Below are positions 7,942 to 16,805 of a stretch of 64,000 nt of DNA, one piece after another. The DNA comes from Streptomyces sp. ML-6 (GTDB lineage: Bacteria > Actinomycetota > Actinomycetes > Streptomycetales > Streptomycetaceae), in contig NZ_JAOTIK010000001.1 of NCBI RefSeq assembly GCF_030116705.1, positions 2,944,001 through 3,008,000 of the forward strand. Direction: 5' to 3'. Numbering within the stretch: the first letter of the stretch is position 1; each line of letters begins with the position of its first letter. Below the pieces are notes generated by a model. The model searched no databases and had not been told where the DNA came from. It worked only from the letters and a program-made list of their open reading frames with translations. The translations under genes were made by a program, and so were the position numbers.

Positions 7942-9933
7942 TCACGGGAAGGGGTGCGGGACGCGCTTGACCGCGGACTCCGGGAGGTCGTCCGCCCGCC
8001 GCCCCGAGGTCCGCAGGGCGGTGCGCAGCCGGGGCATCAGCAGGGCCCGCTGCCGGGTCCAGCCGAAGTCCAGCGGCAGCAGCCCGGGGACGACGGCGGC
8101 GACGGTGTGCAGGCCCATCCGGCGCTGTTCGGGGGTGGTCTGGTCGACCGCGACGACGTCGTGCCCGGCGGCGGCGATCCGGCCGACCAGCAGGTTCAGG
8201 TCGTCCAGCAGGTCCCCGGTGCGGGGGCGCAGCGGTTCCCAGTCGGCGAAGGTGTCGGTCGGGGAGCGTACGGCGACGGGGTTCAGGTACTCCTCCGCGT
8301 GCTCGGCCATCGCGGGCAGCCCGTGCAGCTGGGCGTGGTCCTTCAGCTGCCGCACGAGGGTGAAGTCCCGTTCCATCGCGACGAGTTCGGCGTAACGTTC
8401 GGCGACCTGGTAGGGCAGGTGCGGGATGTAGGTGAGGACTTCGGACAGGGCGGACCCGATGGTGTCCTCCGGGTCGAACCCGGCGGCGGCGGCGAACGAC
8501 AGCGTCCCGTACCCGCCGTCCCGGCGCACCGCGAGGGCCGTGACGACGGGGACGGCCAGATCCATCCGGGTGTCGAAGGCGTGGACGTCGTAACCGTGCA
8601 GCGCGGCCCGGTCGATCATCGTGCGGACGGCCGGGGAGCGGCAGGCGCCGAGGTCGATCGCGGTGAGGGGGGTGCGGCCGTACCAGGCCAGGAGGAAGGC
8701 GTCCCGTTCGACGATCTCCAGCAGCCCGTAGAGGATCGCCTCCTCCAGGCTGCCGCCGGTGGCGCAGCCGTTGGAGCACTCGAAGACGAAGTTGTCGGCT
8801 TCGACCCCGGCGCTGTAGTGGGCGAGCCGGGCGGGCACCAGGACGGGGCGGTCGTCGCGCAGGGAGTGGCCCCACACCCAGGGGATGGGCCGGTCCGGGT
8901 CGAACGGGGAGACCATCGGGTCGTTGGCGTAGGTCTCGGGGGCGTAGAGCCCGCACGCGGCGGGGTCCACGGCGTGGTCGGCCAGTTCGTGGTAGCTGCC
9001 CAGGACTGGCGAGGTGCCGCGTCTGCGGGTGGTGCCCGCGTACCGTTCCAGGCCCTCCAGGTGGGCGAGGACCCGGCTGGTGTCGTAGCCGTTGGCCTGG
9101 CCGCTCCAGGTGACGTCGTTGAGCCCGGCGTAGCCGCGGACGAAGTGGGTGCCGGCGACCGGTGCCGTGGTGGTGGAGGTGGGGTTGATCCAGACATCCG
9201 AACCCAGCGCGCCGCACACCGGGTTGGCGAGGGCCGCGGTCGGCAGCGGGTAGGAGGACAGCGGCCGCAGCCGGTAGCCGTCCGGGTCGGGCTTGGGGGC
9301 GGGGCGCAGCGCCATGCGGGCCGCTTCGGCGGTGTCGGGGACCTCCTGGACGCAGGCGGGGCACAGGGGTTCGGGCAGCAGCGGGAACGTCGCGGTGGCG
9401 AGGGTCACCAGGTCGACCCGGGTGACCCGGGGCAGGGCGCGGTCGGCGGGGGTCGCGTCGGGGAGGTCGTGGCCGCCGCCCAGCGCGGCGCGGTAGGTGG
9501 CCCAGACGGCATCGACCGCGTAATCCGTGAGGACCGGCCAGTGGGTGGCGCCGTGCGGGGTGCCGCCCAGTTCCAGGGCCTCGCGCTCCGAGCGGCTGCG
9601 CAGCCGCTGCCAGCGCATGGCCAGGCACTGCCCGCAGGCCGCGGCGTCCGGGTCGCCGCCCCAGGGGCCGATCAGCACGGCGCGGGAGGTGAGCTGGACG
9701 TTGGCGGCGGGGCGGTGGCCGGCGTACGGGTCGGGGCGGCCGAAGCCGAGGGTGTCGGCCGCGCCCAGCGGGACGACGAGCGGGGCAGGCAGGGCCTTTT
9801 GGTCCGCCGGCCGGGCGTGGCGGGCGGTCAGTTCGTGCTGGAGGACGGTGCGGGCGTCCTCCAGCGGGCTCTCACCGCGCACGGGCGGGGCGGGAGCGGA
9901 GGAGGCGGCAGTGGTGGCGGTGGCGGTCGTCAT
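7942..9933 (-). CDS. YcaO-domain cyclodehydratase (copy 1)
   Basis: 663 residues. YcaO enzymes use ATP to cyclise Cys/Ser/Thr onto the preceding amide, giving thiazoline/oxazoline rings. The N-terminal ~230 residues are E1/partner-like, with two cysteine pairs (CGQC near 120 and CPAC near 205) of the kind that bind zinc. The C-terminal YcaO domain shows HLEGLERYAG, the ATP-site segment ECSNGCATGGSLEEA with LLEIVERDAFLLAWYG, and DQTTPEQRRMGL. It ends in PHPFP, the Pro-rich terminus typical of azoline-forming YcaOs. Its start overlaps the permease stop (ATGA). A second, clearly paralogous YcaO lies at 18443-20557. Confidence 0.93.
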   Translation of the reverse strand: MTTATATTAASSAPAPPVRGESPLEDARTVLQHELTARHARPADQKALPAPLVVPLGAADTLGFGRPDPYAGHRPAANVQLTSRAVLIGPWGGDPDAAACGQCLAMRWQRLRSRSEREALELGGTPHGATHWPVLTDYAVDAVWATYRAALGGGHDLPDATPADRALPRVTRVDLVTLATATFPLLPEPLCPACVQEVPDTAEAARMALRPAPKPDPDGYRLRPLSSYPLPTAALANPVCGALGSDVWINPTSTTTAPVAGTHFVRGYAGLNDVTWSGQANGYDTSRVLAHLEGLERYAGTTRRRGTSPVLGSYHELADHAVDPAACGLYAPETYANDPMVSPFDPDRPIPWVWGHSLRDDRPVLVPARLAHYSAGVEADNFVFECSNGCATGGSLEEAILYGLLEIVERDAFLLAWYGRTPLTAIDLGACRSPAVRTMIDRAALHGYDVHAFDTRMDLAVPVVTALAVRRDGGYGTLSFAAAAGFDPEDTIGSALSEVLTYIPHLPYQVAERYAELVAMERDFTLVRQLKDHAQLHGLPAMAEHAEEYLNPVAVRSPTDTFADWEPLRPRTGDLLDDLNLLVGRIAAAGHDVVAVDQTTPEQRRMGLHTVAAVVPGLLPLDFGWTRQRALLMPRLRTALRTSGRRADDLPESAVKRVPHPFP

Positions 9934-10685
9934 GACTTGTCGCTCCAGCGGAAGGTCTTGAGCGCGATCGCGATCAGGACGAGGGCGAAGCCGGCGAGCA
10001 CCGCGCAGGACAGGCCGATGTCCCCGGTGGTGCCGTCGCCGGTCAGGGCGCCGGATATCCCGTCGTTGAGGTAGCGCAGCGGCAGGACGCGGGAGAGGTT
10101 CTGCATCCAGTCCGGCATGGCGTCCAGCGGGAAGAACGAGCCGGACAGGAACGCCATCGGGATCATCAGGCAGTTGGCGACGGCGGCGACGGCCTCGGGG
10201 GTCTTCGCGTAGCTGCCGACGATGACGCCCAGGGCGAGGAACGCGGTGATGCCGAGGACCAGCACCGGCAGGGCGAGCGGCCAGCGGCCGTCCAGTTCCA
10301 GGCCGAACGAGGGCAGCAGGGCCACGGCGACGAAGAGCACGGACTGCACGGCGCCGATGCCCAGCGCCAGGACGTAGCGGGAGGCGAGCACGGCGGAGAC
10401 CGGGGTGGGGGTCATCCGGATGAGGCGCAGGATGTCGTCGCGCCGCCACTGCATGAGGACGAAGCCGACGCCGAACACGGCCGCGTTGCCGACGCCCCAC
10501 GACAGGACGCCGGGGGCGATGTAGTTGATGTAGGGCTTGCCGCTCTGCTCGACGGTCTGTCCGTGGAAGATCAGTCCGAAGACCACCAGGAAGATGAGCG
10601 GGAAGGCGAAGGTGAAGAAGAGGGTGGTCTTGTCGCGCGTGTAGGCCCGGTATCCGGCCTGGCTCAGCGCCGCGTATGCGCTCAT
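9930..10685 (-). CDS. ABC-2 type transporter permease
   Basis: 251 residues with about six hydrophobic helices (TTLFFTFAFPLIFLVVFGL, AVQSVLFVAVALLPSFG, VLVLGITAFLALGVIVG, LSCAVLAGFALVLIAIAL). The order and length are typical of ABC-2 permeases. It follows the ATPase gene by 102 bases and overlaps the start of the YcaO gene by 4. It most likely forms the exporter, and perhaps the self-resistance pump, for the mature peptide together with the ATPase at 10788-11753. Confidence 0.88.
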   Translation of the reverse strand: MSAYAALSQAGYRAYTRDKTTLFFTFAFPLIFLVVFGLIFHGQTVEQSGKPYINYIAPGVLSWGVGNAAVFGVGFVLMQWRRDDILRLIRMTPTPVSAVLASRYVLALGIGAVQSVLFVAVALLPSFGLELDGRWPLALPVLVLGITAFLALGVIVGSYAKTPEAVAAVANCLMIPMAFLSGSFFPLDAMPDWMQNLSRVLPLRYLNDGISGALTGDGTTGDIGLSCAVLAGFALVLIAIALKTFRWSDKS

Positions 10686-10787
10686 CGGGAGGTCTCCGTA
10701 TCGCTGGTGGTGCGGGGGGGGTCGGGGCCGGTACGGCTGCGGAGGGGCGGGGCCGGGACGGCTGAGGGCGGGGGTTCCGGCGGGTTG

Positions 10788-11753
10788 TTACGGCTGCGGC
10801 GTACCGGTGCCGGTGAGCGTCAGGTACACGTCCTCGAGGCTGGCGGTGCGCGTCTGCACGCCCTGGAGTCCGCCCAGGGCGTCGAGGGCGGCCAGCACCT
10901 TGCCCGATTCGAGGGTTTCCAGGACGAGCGCGTCCGGTTCCTCGGTGACGCGGTCCACGCCCTCGATCTCCTGGGCGCGGGCGGGGGTCAGCCGGTCCGC
11001 GGGGACCACCAGCCGGGTGGTGGGGCCGGCCGCGGCGATCAGCCGGGCGGGGCTGTCGAGGGCGGCGACGGAACCCTCGACCATGATGGCGACCCGGTCG
11101 CAGAGCGCCTCGGCCTCGTCGAGGTGGTGGGTGGTGTAGATGATGGTGCGGCCCGCGCCCTTGAGGTCGCGCAGCACCTGCCACAGGGCCCGGCGGGCCT
11201 GCGGGTCGAGGGCGGCGGTCGGCTCGTCCAGGAAGATCAGTTCGGGTTCGTGGACCAGCGCGGAGGCGATGGCGAGCCGCTGGCGCTGGCCGCCGGAGAG
11301 GTCGTCGACCCGGGTGTCGCCCTGGTCGGTGAGGCCGACGGACTCCAGCGCGCGTTCGGCCGCCGCCCGGTCGGTCCGGTAGAGGGCGGCCATGGTGCGC
11401 AGGTGCTCGCGGGCGGTGAGGCGGACGAAGAACGCCGAGGTCTGGGTCTGCACGCCGAGCCGGGGCAGCAGTTCCGGGTTGCGCGGCCAGGGACTGGCGC
11501 CGAGGACGGTCACGGTCCCGGAGTCGGCCCTGCGCTGCCCCTCCATGATCTCGACGAGGGTGGTCTTGCCCGCCCCGTTGGGTCCGAGCAGTCCGAAGAA
11601 CTCGCCGCGCGGCACGGTGAGGGACACCCCGTTCACGGCGTGCTTGTCGCCGTACCGCTTGTGGACGTCCGCCAGGACGACGGCGGCCGGCGGGGGGCCG
11701 CCGTCCGGGCCGGTCCCGCTGTCCGGGGACGTGGACGGGGCGGTGGGGGGCAT
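10788..11753 (-). CDS. ABC transporter ATP-binding protein, RiPP export
   Basis: 321 residues. Walker A GPNGAGKTTL, Q-loop LGVQTQTS, signature LSGGQRQRLAIASAL, Walker B LIFLDEPTAALD and the H-loop TTHHLDEA are all intact. The C-terminal extension (VTEEPDALVLETLESGK) is the DrrA-like tail common in antibiotic exporters. The first ~20 residues are Pro/Ser/Gly-rich. It is encoded between the M50 peptidase and the permease on the same strand, and should drive export of the product through that permease. Confidence 0.93.
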   Translation of the reverse strand: MPPTAPSTSPDSGTGPDGGPPPAAVVLADVHKRYGDKHAVNGVSLTVPRGEFFGLLGPNGAGKTTLVEIMEGQRRADSGTVTVLGASPWPRNPELLPRLGVQTQTSAFFVRLTAREHLRTMAALYRTDRAAAERALESVGLTDQGDTRVDDLSGGQRQRLAIASALVHEPELIFLDEPTAALDPQARRALWQVLRDLKGAGRTIIYTTHHLDEAEALCDRVAIMVEGSVAALDSPARLIAAAGPTTRLVVPADRLTPARAQEIEGVDRVTEEPDALVLETLESGKVLAALDALGGLQGVQTRTASLEDVYLTLTGTGTPQP

Positions 11754-11776
11754 GGGTTTCTCCTTGCGGTGGTTGG

Positions 11777-12919
11777 TCACACGGTCAGCAGGTGGTGGGC
11801 ACCGGCCGCGACCGTGCCGATGATCAGTACGAGCACGAGCACCGAACCCAGCCCGTAGGCGAGGTAGACGGTCCGGGCGCGGCGCGGGTACGCGGCTGCC
11901 GCCGGGTCGCGGCGGACGGCCAGGCGCAGGTACGCGCCGGTCGAGGCGGCCAGGTCGGTGGCCCCGCACAGCTGGCTCACGATCCGGTAGCCGTCCAGCG
12001 GCGGGAGGGGGACCAGCATCGCGAACGCCTGCACGCTGCCCAGGAGCAGCAGTGCGCCGAGCGCGTCGTGCGTGGCCGCGTCCAGTGGTGCGAACAGCCA
12101 CAGGGCGCAGAACGGGAGCAGGAACAGCAGGTTCATCACCGCGCCCGCCAGCGCCGTGTCGACGCGTTGCCGACGGGAGCCCAGGTAGAGGTAGTTGTCG
12201 ACGGTGCAGTACATGATGATCACGGGCAGCCGCCAGCGCAGTCCTATTTCGGCCACCGTGCCGCCGTGGTGCCGGGCGACGACGCCGTGGGCGAGTTCGT
12301 GCAGGGCGGTGCTGAACCAGAGCAGGGTGGCGATGCCGACCAGCAGCACCGGATTTCTGAACAACTCCCAGGTATGCACGAGGAGTTGACCGATGTTCAG
12401 GACGACGGCCGCCTCCATGGCGACCACCAGGGCCAGCAGGGGCACCAGCCAGCCGGGGGTCAGCAGGAAGCCGACCGCCCGGTGCAGCCGGGCGGTGGTG
12501 GCGTCCGCGTCGGCGACCAGCCGGACGCTGCCGCGCAGCAGCCCGCGGGGCGGCTCGGCGGGCTCGGGCCGGGGGGCGGCGGGTGCGGCGGCCGGGGCGC
12601 CGGCCAGCAGGCCGCGGGAGCCGAGCATCCGCAGGATCTGCTGCCAGCGGGCGCCGTCCAGCCTGCGCCCGTACTCCCGCGCGTACTCCTCGCCGATCTC
12701 CCGCAGGCTGCGTTCCCCGTCCATCCGGGCGATGAGGAAGTGCTCCTTGGGGCCGACCCTGAAGGAGCTGCCGCTGTCGGTGTCCTTGATCAGGTGCACC
12801 GTCGCGGCGCCCTGCAGCAGTGCCTCGCTGAGCAGGACGTGGGGCCGCAGCCCGGGCCGGTACTCGGCCAGGGCGTCGGCGGCGTCGGCGGCGGCACCGG
12901 CGTCGGGGGTGGCGCTCAC
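11777..12919 (-). CDS. M50 (site-2-protease-like) membrane peptidase with PqqD-like N-terminus
   Basis: 380 residues, GTG start overlapping the upstream stop (GTGA). Residues ~40-107 look like a PqqD/RiPP-recognition-element fold (SFRVGPKEHFLIARMDG, SLREIGEEYAREYG). This is followed by several membrane helices. Zinc site HELAH is at 207-211 and the third ligand motif PPLDGYR has Asp309, both inside hydrophobic segments as in S2P proteases. A peptidase carrying its own leader-binding domain is an attractive candidate for removing the precursor leader at the membrane near the ABC exporter. The activity is supported by motifs; the substrate is inferred. Confidence 0.85.
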   Translation of the reverse strand: MSATPDAGAAADAADALAEYRPGLRPHVLLSEALLQGAATVHLIKDTDSGSSFRVGPKEHFLIARMDGERSLREIGEEYAREYGRRLDGARWQQILRMLGSRGLLAGAPAAAPAAPRPEPAEPPRGLLRGSVRLVADADATTARLHRAVGFLLTPGWLVPLLALVVAMEAAVVLNIGQLLVHTWELFRNPVLLVGIATLLWFSTALHELAHGVVARHHGGTVAEIGLRWRLPVIIMYCTVDNYLYLGSRRQRVDTALAGAVMNLLFLLPFCALWLFAPLDAATHDALGALLLLGSVQAFAMLVPLPPLDGYRIVSQLCGATDLAASTGAYLRLAVRRDPAAAAYPRRARTVYLAYGLGSVLVLVLIIGTVAAGAHHLLTV

Positions 12920-13974
12920 GCCTGCTCCCGCAGGGCCCGGCCCAGCACGTGCGAGAGGTACGCCTCGTCCCTGATCGTCACGTGCAGCCGGTTGTTGGTC
13001 ATGTGCATGTACGGGGAGAGCAGCAGCGGCAGGGCGGCCGCCGGGTCGGTGACCGTCTCATCGCGCTCGCCGTCCCAGGAGCGGAACGTCAACTCGCCCT
13101 TCAGGGCCAGTGCGACGGCCCGTTCGCGCAGTTCGACGCAGTGCTCGGCCCAGCCGGCCAGGAAGCCGGGCAGCCGGGCCGCGCCCTCCTCGCCCGCCAC
13201 GGCGGCCCTGATCCGGGCGAAGCGGGCGGCCAGGCCGGGGGCCATCGAGGCGTAGTTGCGGTCGTACTCCTCGCTGCCGATGAAGCCGGTGCCGGGGAAG
13301 GCCCGGTGCCAGAACTCGTAGTAGCTGTCGAGGTAGTCCGCGAGTTCCTCCCGGTCGGGCAGGAAGGCCGCGGCCATCACCATCATCAGCTGGGCGGAGG
13401 TGCCGAGCAGCACGGTCCGCAGATGGAGGTTCTTCGTCCGGAAGGCGTCGATGACGAGGTCGCTGGAGTGCCGGAAGTGCCATTCGGCGAGTTCGATCCC
13501 GGCCGGGCCGCCGTACTTGCCGTACTCCGGCTCGTACGGTTCCGCGCTGCGCGAGTTGTTGGGGCGCAGCCGCATCCGGCCCTGGTCGTCGGTGTAGTGG
13601 CCGCGTTCGGCGCCGGGGAACTCGATGTCGAACAGGGTGTTGTAGAAGTCGTTGAGGAACCCGGAGTCGACCTCGTACAGCGCGGGCCGTTCGGCCAGGA
13701 ACGTGTCGAGGGCGGCCTCGGTGCGGCGCCGGACCTCCGCCTCGGCGCCGGGCGAGGACGGCTTGATCCGCAGCCGGACGTGGGGGCCCTCCAGCCAGTA
13801 GTTGATGAAGAAGTAGCCCGCGAGCAGGCCGTCCGCCTCCAGTTCCGCGACCAGGGGGCGGATGCACTGGGTGAGCATCGGCCGGGGGTTGGCGGCGTAG
13901 AAGACGTGGGTGGCCTGCCAGGCTCCCGCCCGGTCGGTCCGGTCGGTGGCCGGGGCGAGGGGGGCTGAGGTCAT
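12916..13974 (-). CDS. thiopeptide-type biosynthesis protein (LanB elimination domain, TIGR03891-like)
   Basis: 352 residues with the family's signatures: TQCIRPLVAELEADGL, FFINYWLEGPHVRLRIKP, FNTLFD-type segment NDFYNTLFDIEFPGAE, YEPEYGKYGG and HMTNNRLHVTIRDEAYLS at the C-terminus. Stand-alone members either eliminate glutamate from Ser/Thr-glutamyl esters (GodG, TbtC) or form the thiopeptide pyridine (TbtD, LazC). Because it is the only copy and sits directly after the glutamylation protein with an ATGA overlap, I call it the elimination partner, giving dehydroalanine and dehydrobutyrine. A pyridine-synthase role cannot be excluded by sequence reading alone. Confidence 0.85.
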   Translation of the reverse strand: MTSAPLAPATDRTDRAGAWQATHVFYAANPRPMLTQCIRPLVAELEADGLLAGYFFINYWLEGPHVRLRIKPSSPGAEAEVRRRTEAALDTFLAERPALYEVDSGFLNDFYNTLFDIEFPGAERGHYTDDQGRMRLRPNNSRSAEPYEPEYGKYGGPAGIELAEWHFRHSSDLVIDAFRTKNLHLRTVLLGTSAQLMMVMAAAFLPDREELADYLDSYYEFWHRAFPGTGFIGSEEYDRNYASMAPGLAARFARIRAAVAGEEGAARLPGFLAGWAEHCVELRERAVALALKGELTFRSWDGERDETVTDPAAALPLLLSPYMHMTNNRLHVTIRDEAYLSHVLGRALREQA

Positions 13975-16733
13975 GACTGCTCTCTCCTTCGGGCGGGGAG
14001 GGTCTCCACCGCGAGTTCGGCGACGTGGCGGCCCCGGCCGGAGACGGCGTGCAGCCCGTCCTCGTCGGGCAGCATCTCCCGGAACACGACCCGGGCCTCC
14101 GCGGTCCTGATCAGCGCCTCGAACGCGGCCAGGGAGAGCGGGCTGTCGAAGTCGACGTAGCCCGGCTTGGCCCCGGTGGCCCCGCGTGCGCCGCTGTCGG
14201 CGACGGTGGCGAAGACCCGGTCCGGCAGGCGGTGGGCGCGGCGGAACGCGTGCCAGCCCAGGAACCACGCGTCGTCCCCGGTGCCGGGCCCGCGCAGCGG
14301 CAGCACGGCGGCGGGGGCGCTCCAGCTGCGCCGGGCGAGGACCACGCTGCCGTGCCGCACCCGCGGCCTGCGGGTCACCCCGCCCTCCGCCGCGCCCTCG
14401 GGCACCCCGCCCCACACGTTGAGCGGGGACATCGAGGTCGGCGAGAGCAGCAGCAGGGTGCGGGGCAGTTCGGGCAGGGCGAGCGGGACGAGGTAGCCCA
14501 GGTAGACCGGCACCACCTCCTTGCCCAGCCGGGTGGAGCGCAGCACGAGCCGGTCGGCGTCCCGGTCGTGGACGAGGTGGAGGTCGTCCAGGTGGATGCG
14601 GTTGTCCTCGGGCAGGGTGCCGCGTTCGCCGGGGCAGACGATCTCGTACTCGGTGAGCCGGCCGTGCAGGTTGAGGTTGCTGGTGACCGGCCCGCCGGTG
14701 ACCTCGGCGAGGACGGCGCCGTCGGGCACCAGCCGGGCGGTGTCGGCGAGCAGCCGTTCGTCCAGGCCGTCGAAGAGGTGCGTGAACCGGCTGAACGGGA
14801 AGGACACCCCGCCGTAGGAGCGGTTGAGGACGACCAGCGGGTCGGCGGGCCGGTCCACGATCTGCACGTGGTGCGCGAGCGGGGTGAACTCCGTCTCCAG
14901 AGAGGCCAGTTCGGCGGCCACCTCGTCGAGCACCTCGGCGTCGACCCGGATCTCGTCGCCGCCCCCGCCCGCCGTGTCCCCGCCCGCCCTCTCCCAGTCG
15001 GACCACAGGGCCCGCATCCGGTCCACGAAGGTCTGCCGGGCCGTGTCGAGGGCCTTGAGCTGCGGCAGGGACAGCCAGTTCTCCTCCGGTACGTAGTTGC
15101 CGTCCGCGTCGAACGCGGTGCGCTTGGCGGTGAACGACATGTACTGGTCGAAGAAGTCCTCGTGGAAGTCGTGGACCAGCTTCAGCAGGTCGTCGCAGCG
15201 CCCGCCCTGCCCGTACCGGGCGAGGAAGAACCCCTTGAACGTGACGCGCTGCGGCAGCGTCAGGTCGAAGGCGGGCAGTACGCGTTCCACCGCGCCGAGC
15301 GGACCGGCCGCCAGCCGCTCCCAGGCCGGGGCGGACAGTTCGGTGTGCCGCCCGGCCGCCACGTCCTCGTACAGCAGGGTCTGCGGTATCCGCGCCCGGT
15401 CCGTGCCGAGTTCCTCCTCCTGGACGGCGCGCAGCGCGGTGCGCAGCTCGGCCATCAGCGCCCGCCGTTCGTCCGGGGTCGCGGTGGCGAACCGTTCGAC
15501 GCAGGACGCCGGGGCCTCCAGCCGGTCGGCCAGCCGGTCGGCCCAGGGCCGGTCCAGGCCGCGCAGCGAGGTCTGGAAGGCGCGCAGCGGGTCGGTGTCG
15601 TGGACCTCGGTGCGCAGGCAGGGGACCTGGACCATGCCGAGGTCGAGGAGGGCTTGCAGGTAGTGGGCGCACTCCTCCTCGTCCGCGCCCCGGTCCTCGG
15701 CGAGCCAGGCGGTCAGCTCCCCGTGGCGGAGGGTGCCGCGGCTCTCGAACAGGCCGAGGAGGCGTTCCAGGGTGCCGCTGCGGCGCAGGAAGAACAGCCG
15801 GTCCTTCACGGCGTCGAAGGTGACGGCGGTGTCCTCGTCGCCCTGGGTGACCCAGCGGCGCACGTAGCGGACCCGGTCGTCGTCGCGGTTCCAGCCGGAG
15901 GCCGGGGCGACCGGCAGGTCGGCGCGGCGGACCGGGTCGGCGATCACCGCCTCCGCGAGGCGGCCGACGGCGGCGACGTTGAGCCGCAGCAGCCCCGTCC
16001 AGTCGTCCTCGACCCGGACCCCGAGACCGCCGTCCCCGCCATCCCCGTCCCCGTCCTCCCCGCCGTCCCCGGCCCCTTCGGCGAAGGTGCCGGGGACGAT
16101 GCCGGTGAACGTGGAGAACGGGCTGGTCTTGCACGCGGTGCGGTAGAGGTACGAGAGCAGCGAGCGTTCGATCTTGCGCCGCTTCTTGTCCGGGGGCGTG
16201 TCGGCGGTGCTTCCCGCGTACGCGTCGAGCTGGGCGTCCAGGACCGGGGACGCCAGCAGCAGCCCCTTGCGCAGCCGTTCCTCGGCCGCCAGCGCGCGCA
16301 GCGCGGCGCGGGCGCGCCGGGTCTCCTCGGCGAGCAGGGCCCCGCCCGCCGCCCGGTGCTCCTCCAGCCGGCGCCGCCCGGTCAGCCAGTGCGCGAGCGC
16401 CGCGCCGGTCTCCTCGTCGAGCCCGCGCACCAGGGCGAGGGACCGGTCGGCGGCGGCGGGCGACGGCAGCCGGTTGTTGAAGACGTCCCGGCGCAGCCCG
16501 AGGAGGGTGCGACGCAGCGCCTCGTCCTCGGTGCCGCCGACGAGGCCGTGGATGAGGTCGCCGAGCCGTTCGCCGTCGGCCCGGGACCGCTCGGTGGCGT
16601 GCAGCACCTCGTCGGCCCAGCGGCGGCTGTCCGGGCAGCGCAGTGCCCGCACGCTCTCGACCGGCAGCCCGGCGACCCGCAGCATGAAGCGGGAGCGGGT
16701 GGTGGTGGCGGTGGGTGGGTGGTCCGGCGTCAT
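13971..16733 (-). CDS. lantibiotic dehydratase N-terminal (tRNA-Glu-dependent glutamylation) protein
   Basis: 920 residues of the LanB N-terminal type, without the C-terminal elimination domain, which is the separate gene at 12916. Such split enzymes (GodF, TbtB) transfer glutamate from glutamyl-tRNA to Ser/Thr side chains of the precursor. Visible segments: SPAAADRSLALVRGL, the conserved SYLYRTACKTSPFSTFTG near residue 200, RYGQGGRCDDLLKL, NRSYGGVSFPFSRFTHLFDG and the closing FREMLPDEDGLHAVSGRGRH. A Gly/Asp-rich insertion (GDGGEDGDGDGGDGG) near residue 225 is unusual. It is 72 bases downstream of the SagB-type gene. Confidence 0.92.
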   Translation of the reverse strand: MTPDHPPTATTTRSRFMLRVAGLPVESVRALRCPDSRRWADEVLHATERSRADGERLGDLIHGLVGGTEDEALRRTLLGLRRDVFNNRLPSPAAADRSLALVRGLDEETGAALAHWLTGRRRLEEHRAAGGALLAEETRRARAALRALAAEERLRKGLLLASPVLDAQLDAYAGSTADTPPDKKRRKIERSLLSYLYRTACKTSPFSTFTGIVPGTFAEGAGDGGEDGDGDGGDGGLGVRVEDDWTGLLRLNVAAVGRLAEAVIADPVRRADLPVAPASGWNRDDDRVRYVRRWVTQGDEDTAVTFDAVKDRLFFLRRSGTLERLLGLFESRGTLRHGELTAWLAEDRGADEEECAHYLQALLDLGMVQVPCLRTEVHDTDPLRAFQTSLRGLDRPWADRLADRLEAPASCVERFATATPDERRALMAELRTALRAVQEEELGTDRARIPQTLLYEDVAAGRHTELSAPAWERLAAGPLGAVERVLPAFDLTLPQRVTFKGFFLARYGQGGRCDDLLKLVHDFHEDFFDQYMSFTAKRTAFDADGNYVPEENWLSLPQLKALDTARQTFVDRMRALWSDWERAGGDTAGGGGDEIRVDAEVLDEVAAELASLETEFTPLAHHVQIVDRPADPLVVLNRSYGGVSFPFSRFTHLFDGLDERLLADTARLVPDGAVLAEVTGGPVTSNLNLHGRLTEYEIVCPGERGTLPEDNRIHLDDLHLVHDRDADRLVLRSTRLGKEVVPVYLGYLVPLALPELPRTLLLLSPTSMSPLNVWGGVPEGAAEGGVTRRPRVRHGSVVLARRSWSAPAAVLPLRGPGTGDDAWFLGWHAFRRAHRLPDRVFATVADSGARGATGAKPGYVDFDSPLSLAAFEALIRTAEARVVFREMLPDEDGLHAVSGRGRHVAELAVETLPARRREQS

Positions 16734-16805
16734 GCGGGGTCTCCCCTTCTCGTTCCGGTCGCGGGTCGTCGGACTGCCGCCCGGGGCCTGTCGGGTGACG
16801 GGCCC

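Noticed and set aside
12916..13974. Pyridine-forming thiopeptide cyclase
   Set aside because: The only TIGR03891-type gene is needed as elimination partner of the split dehydratase; a second copy would be expected for a thiopeptide.
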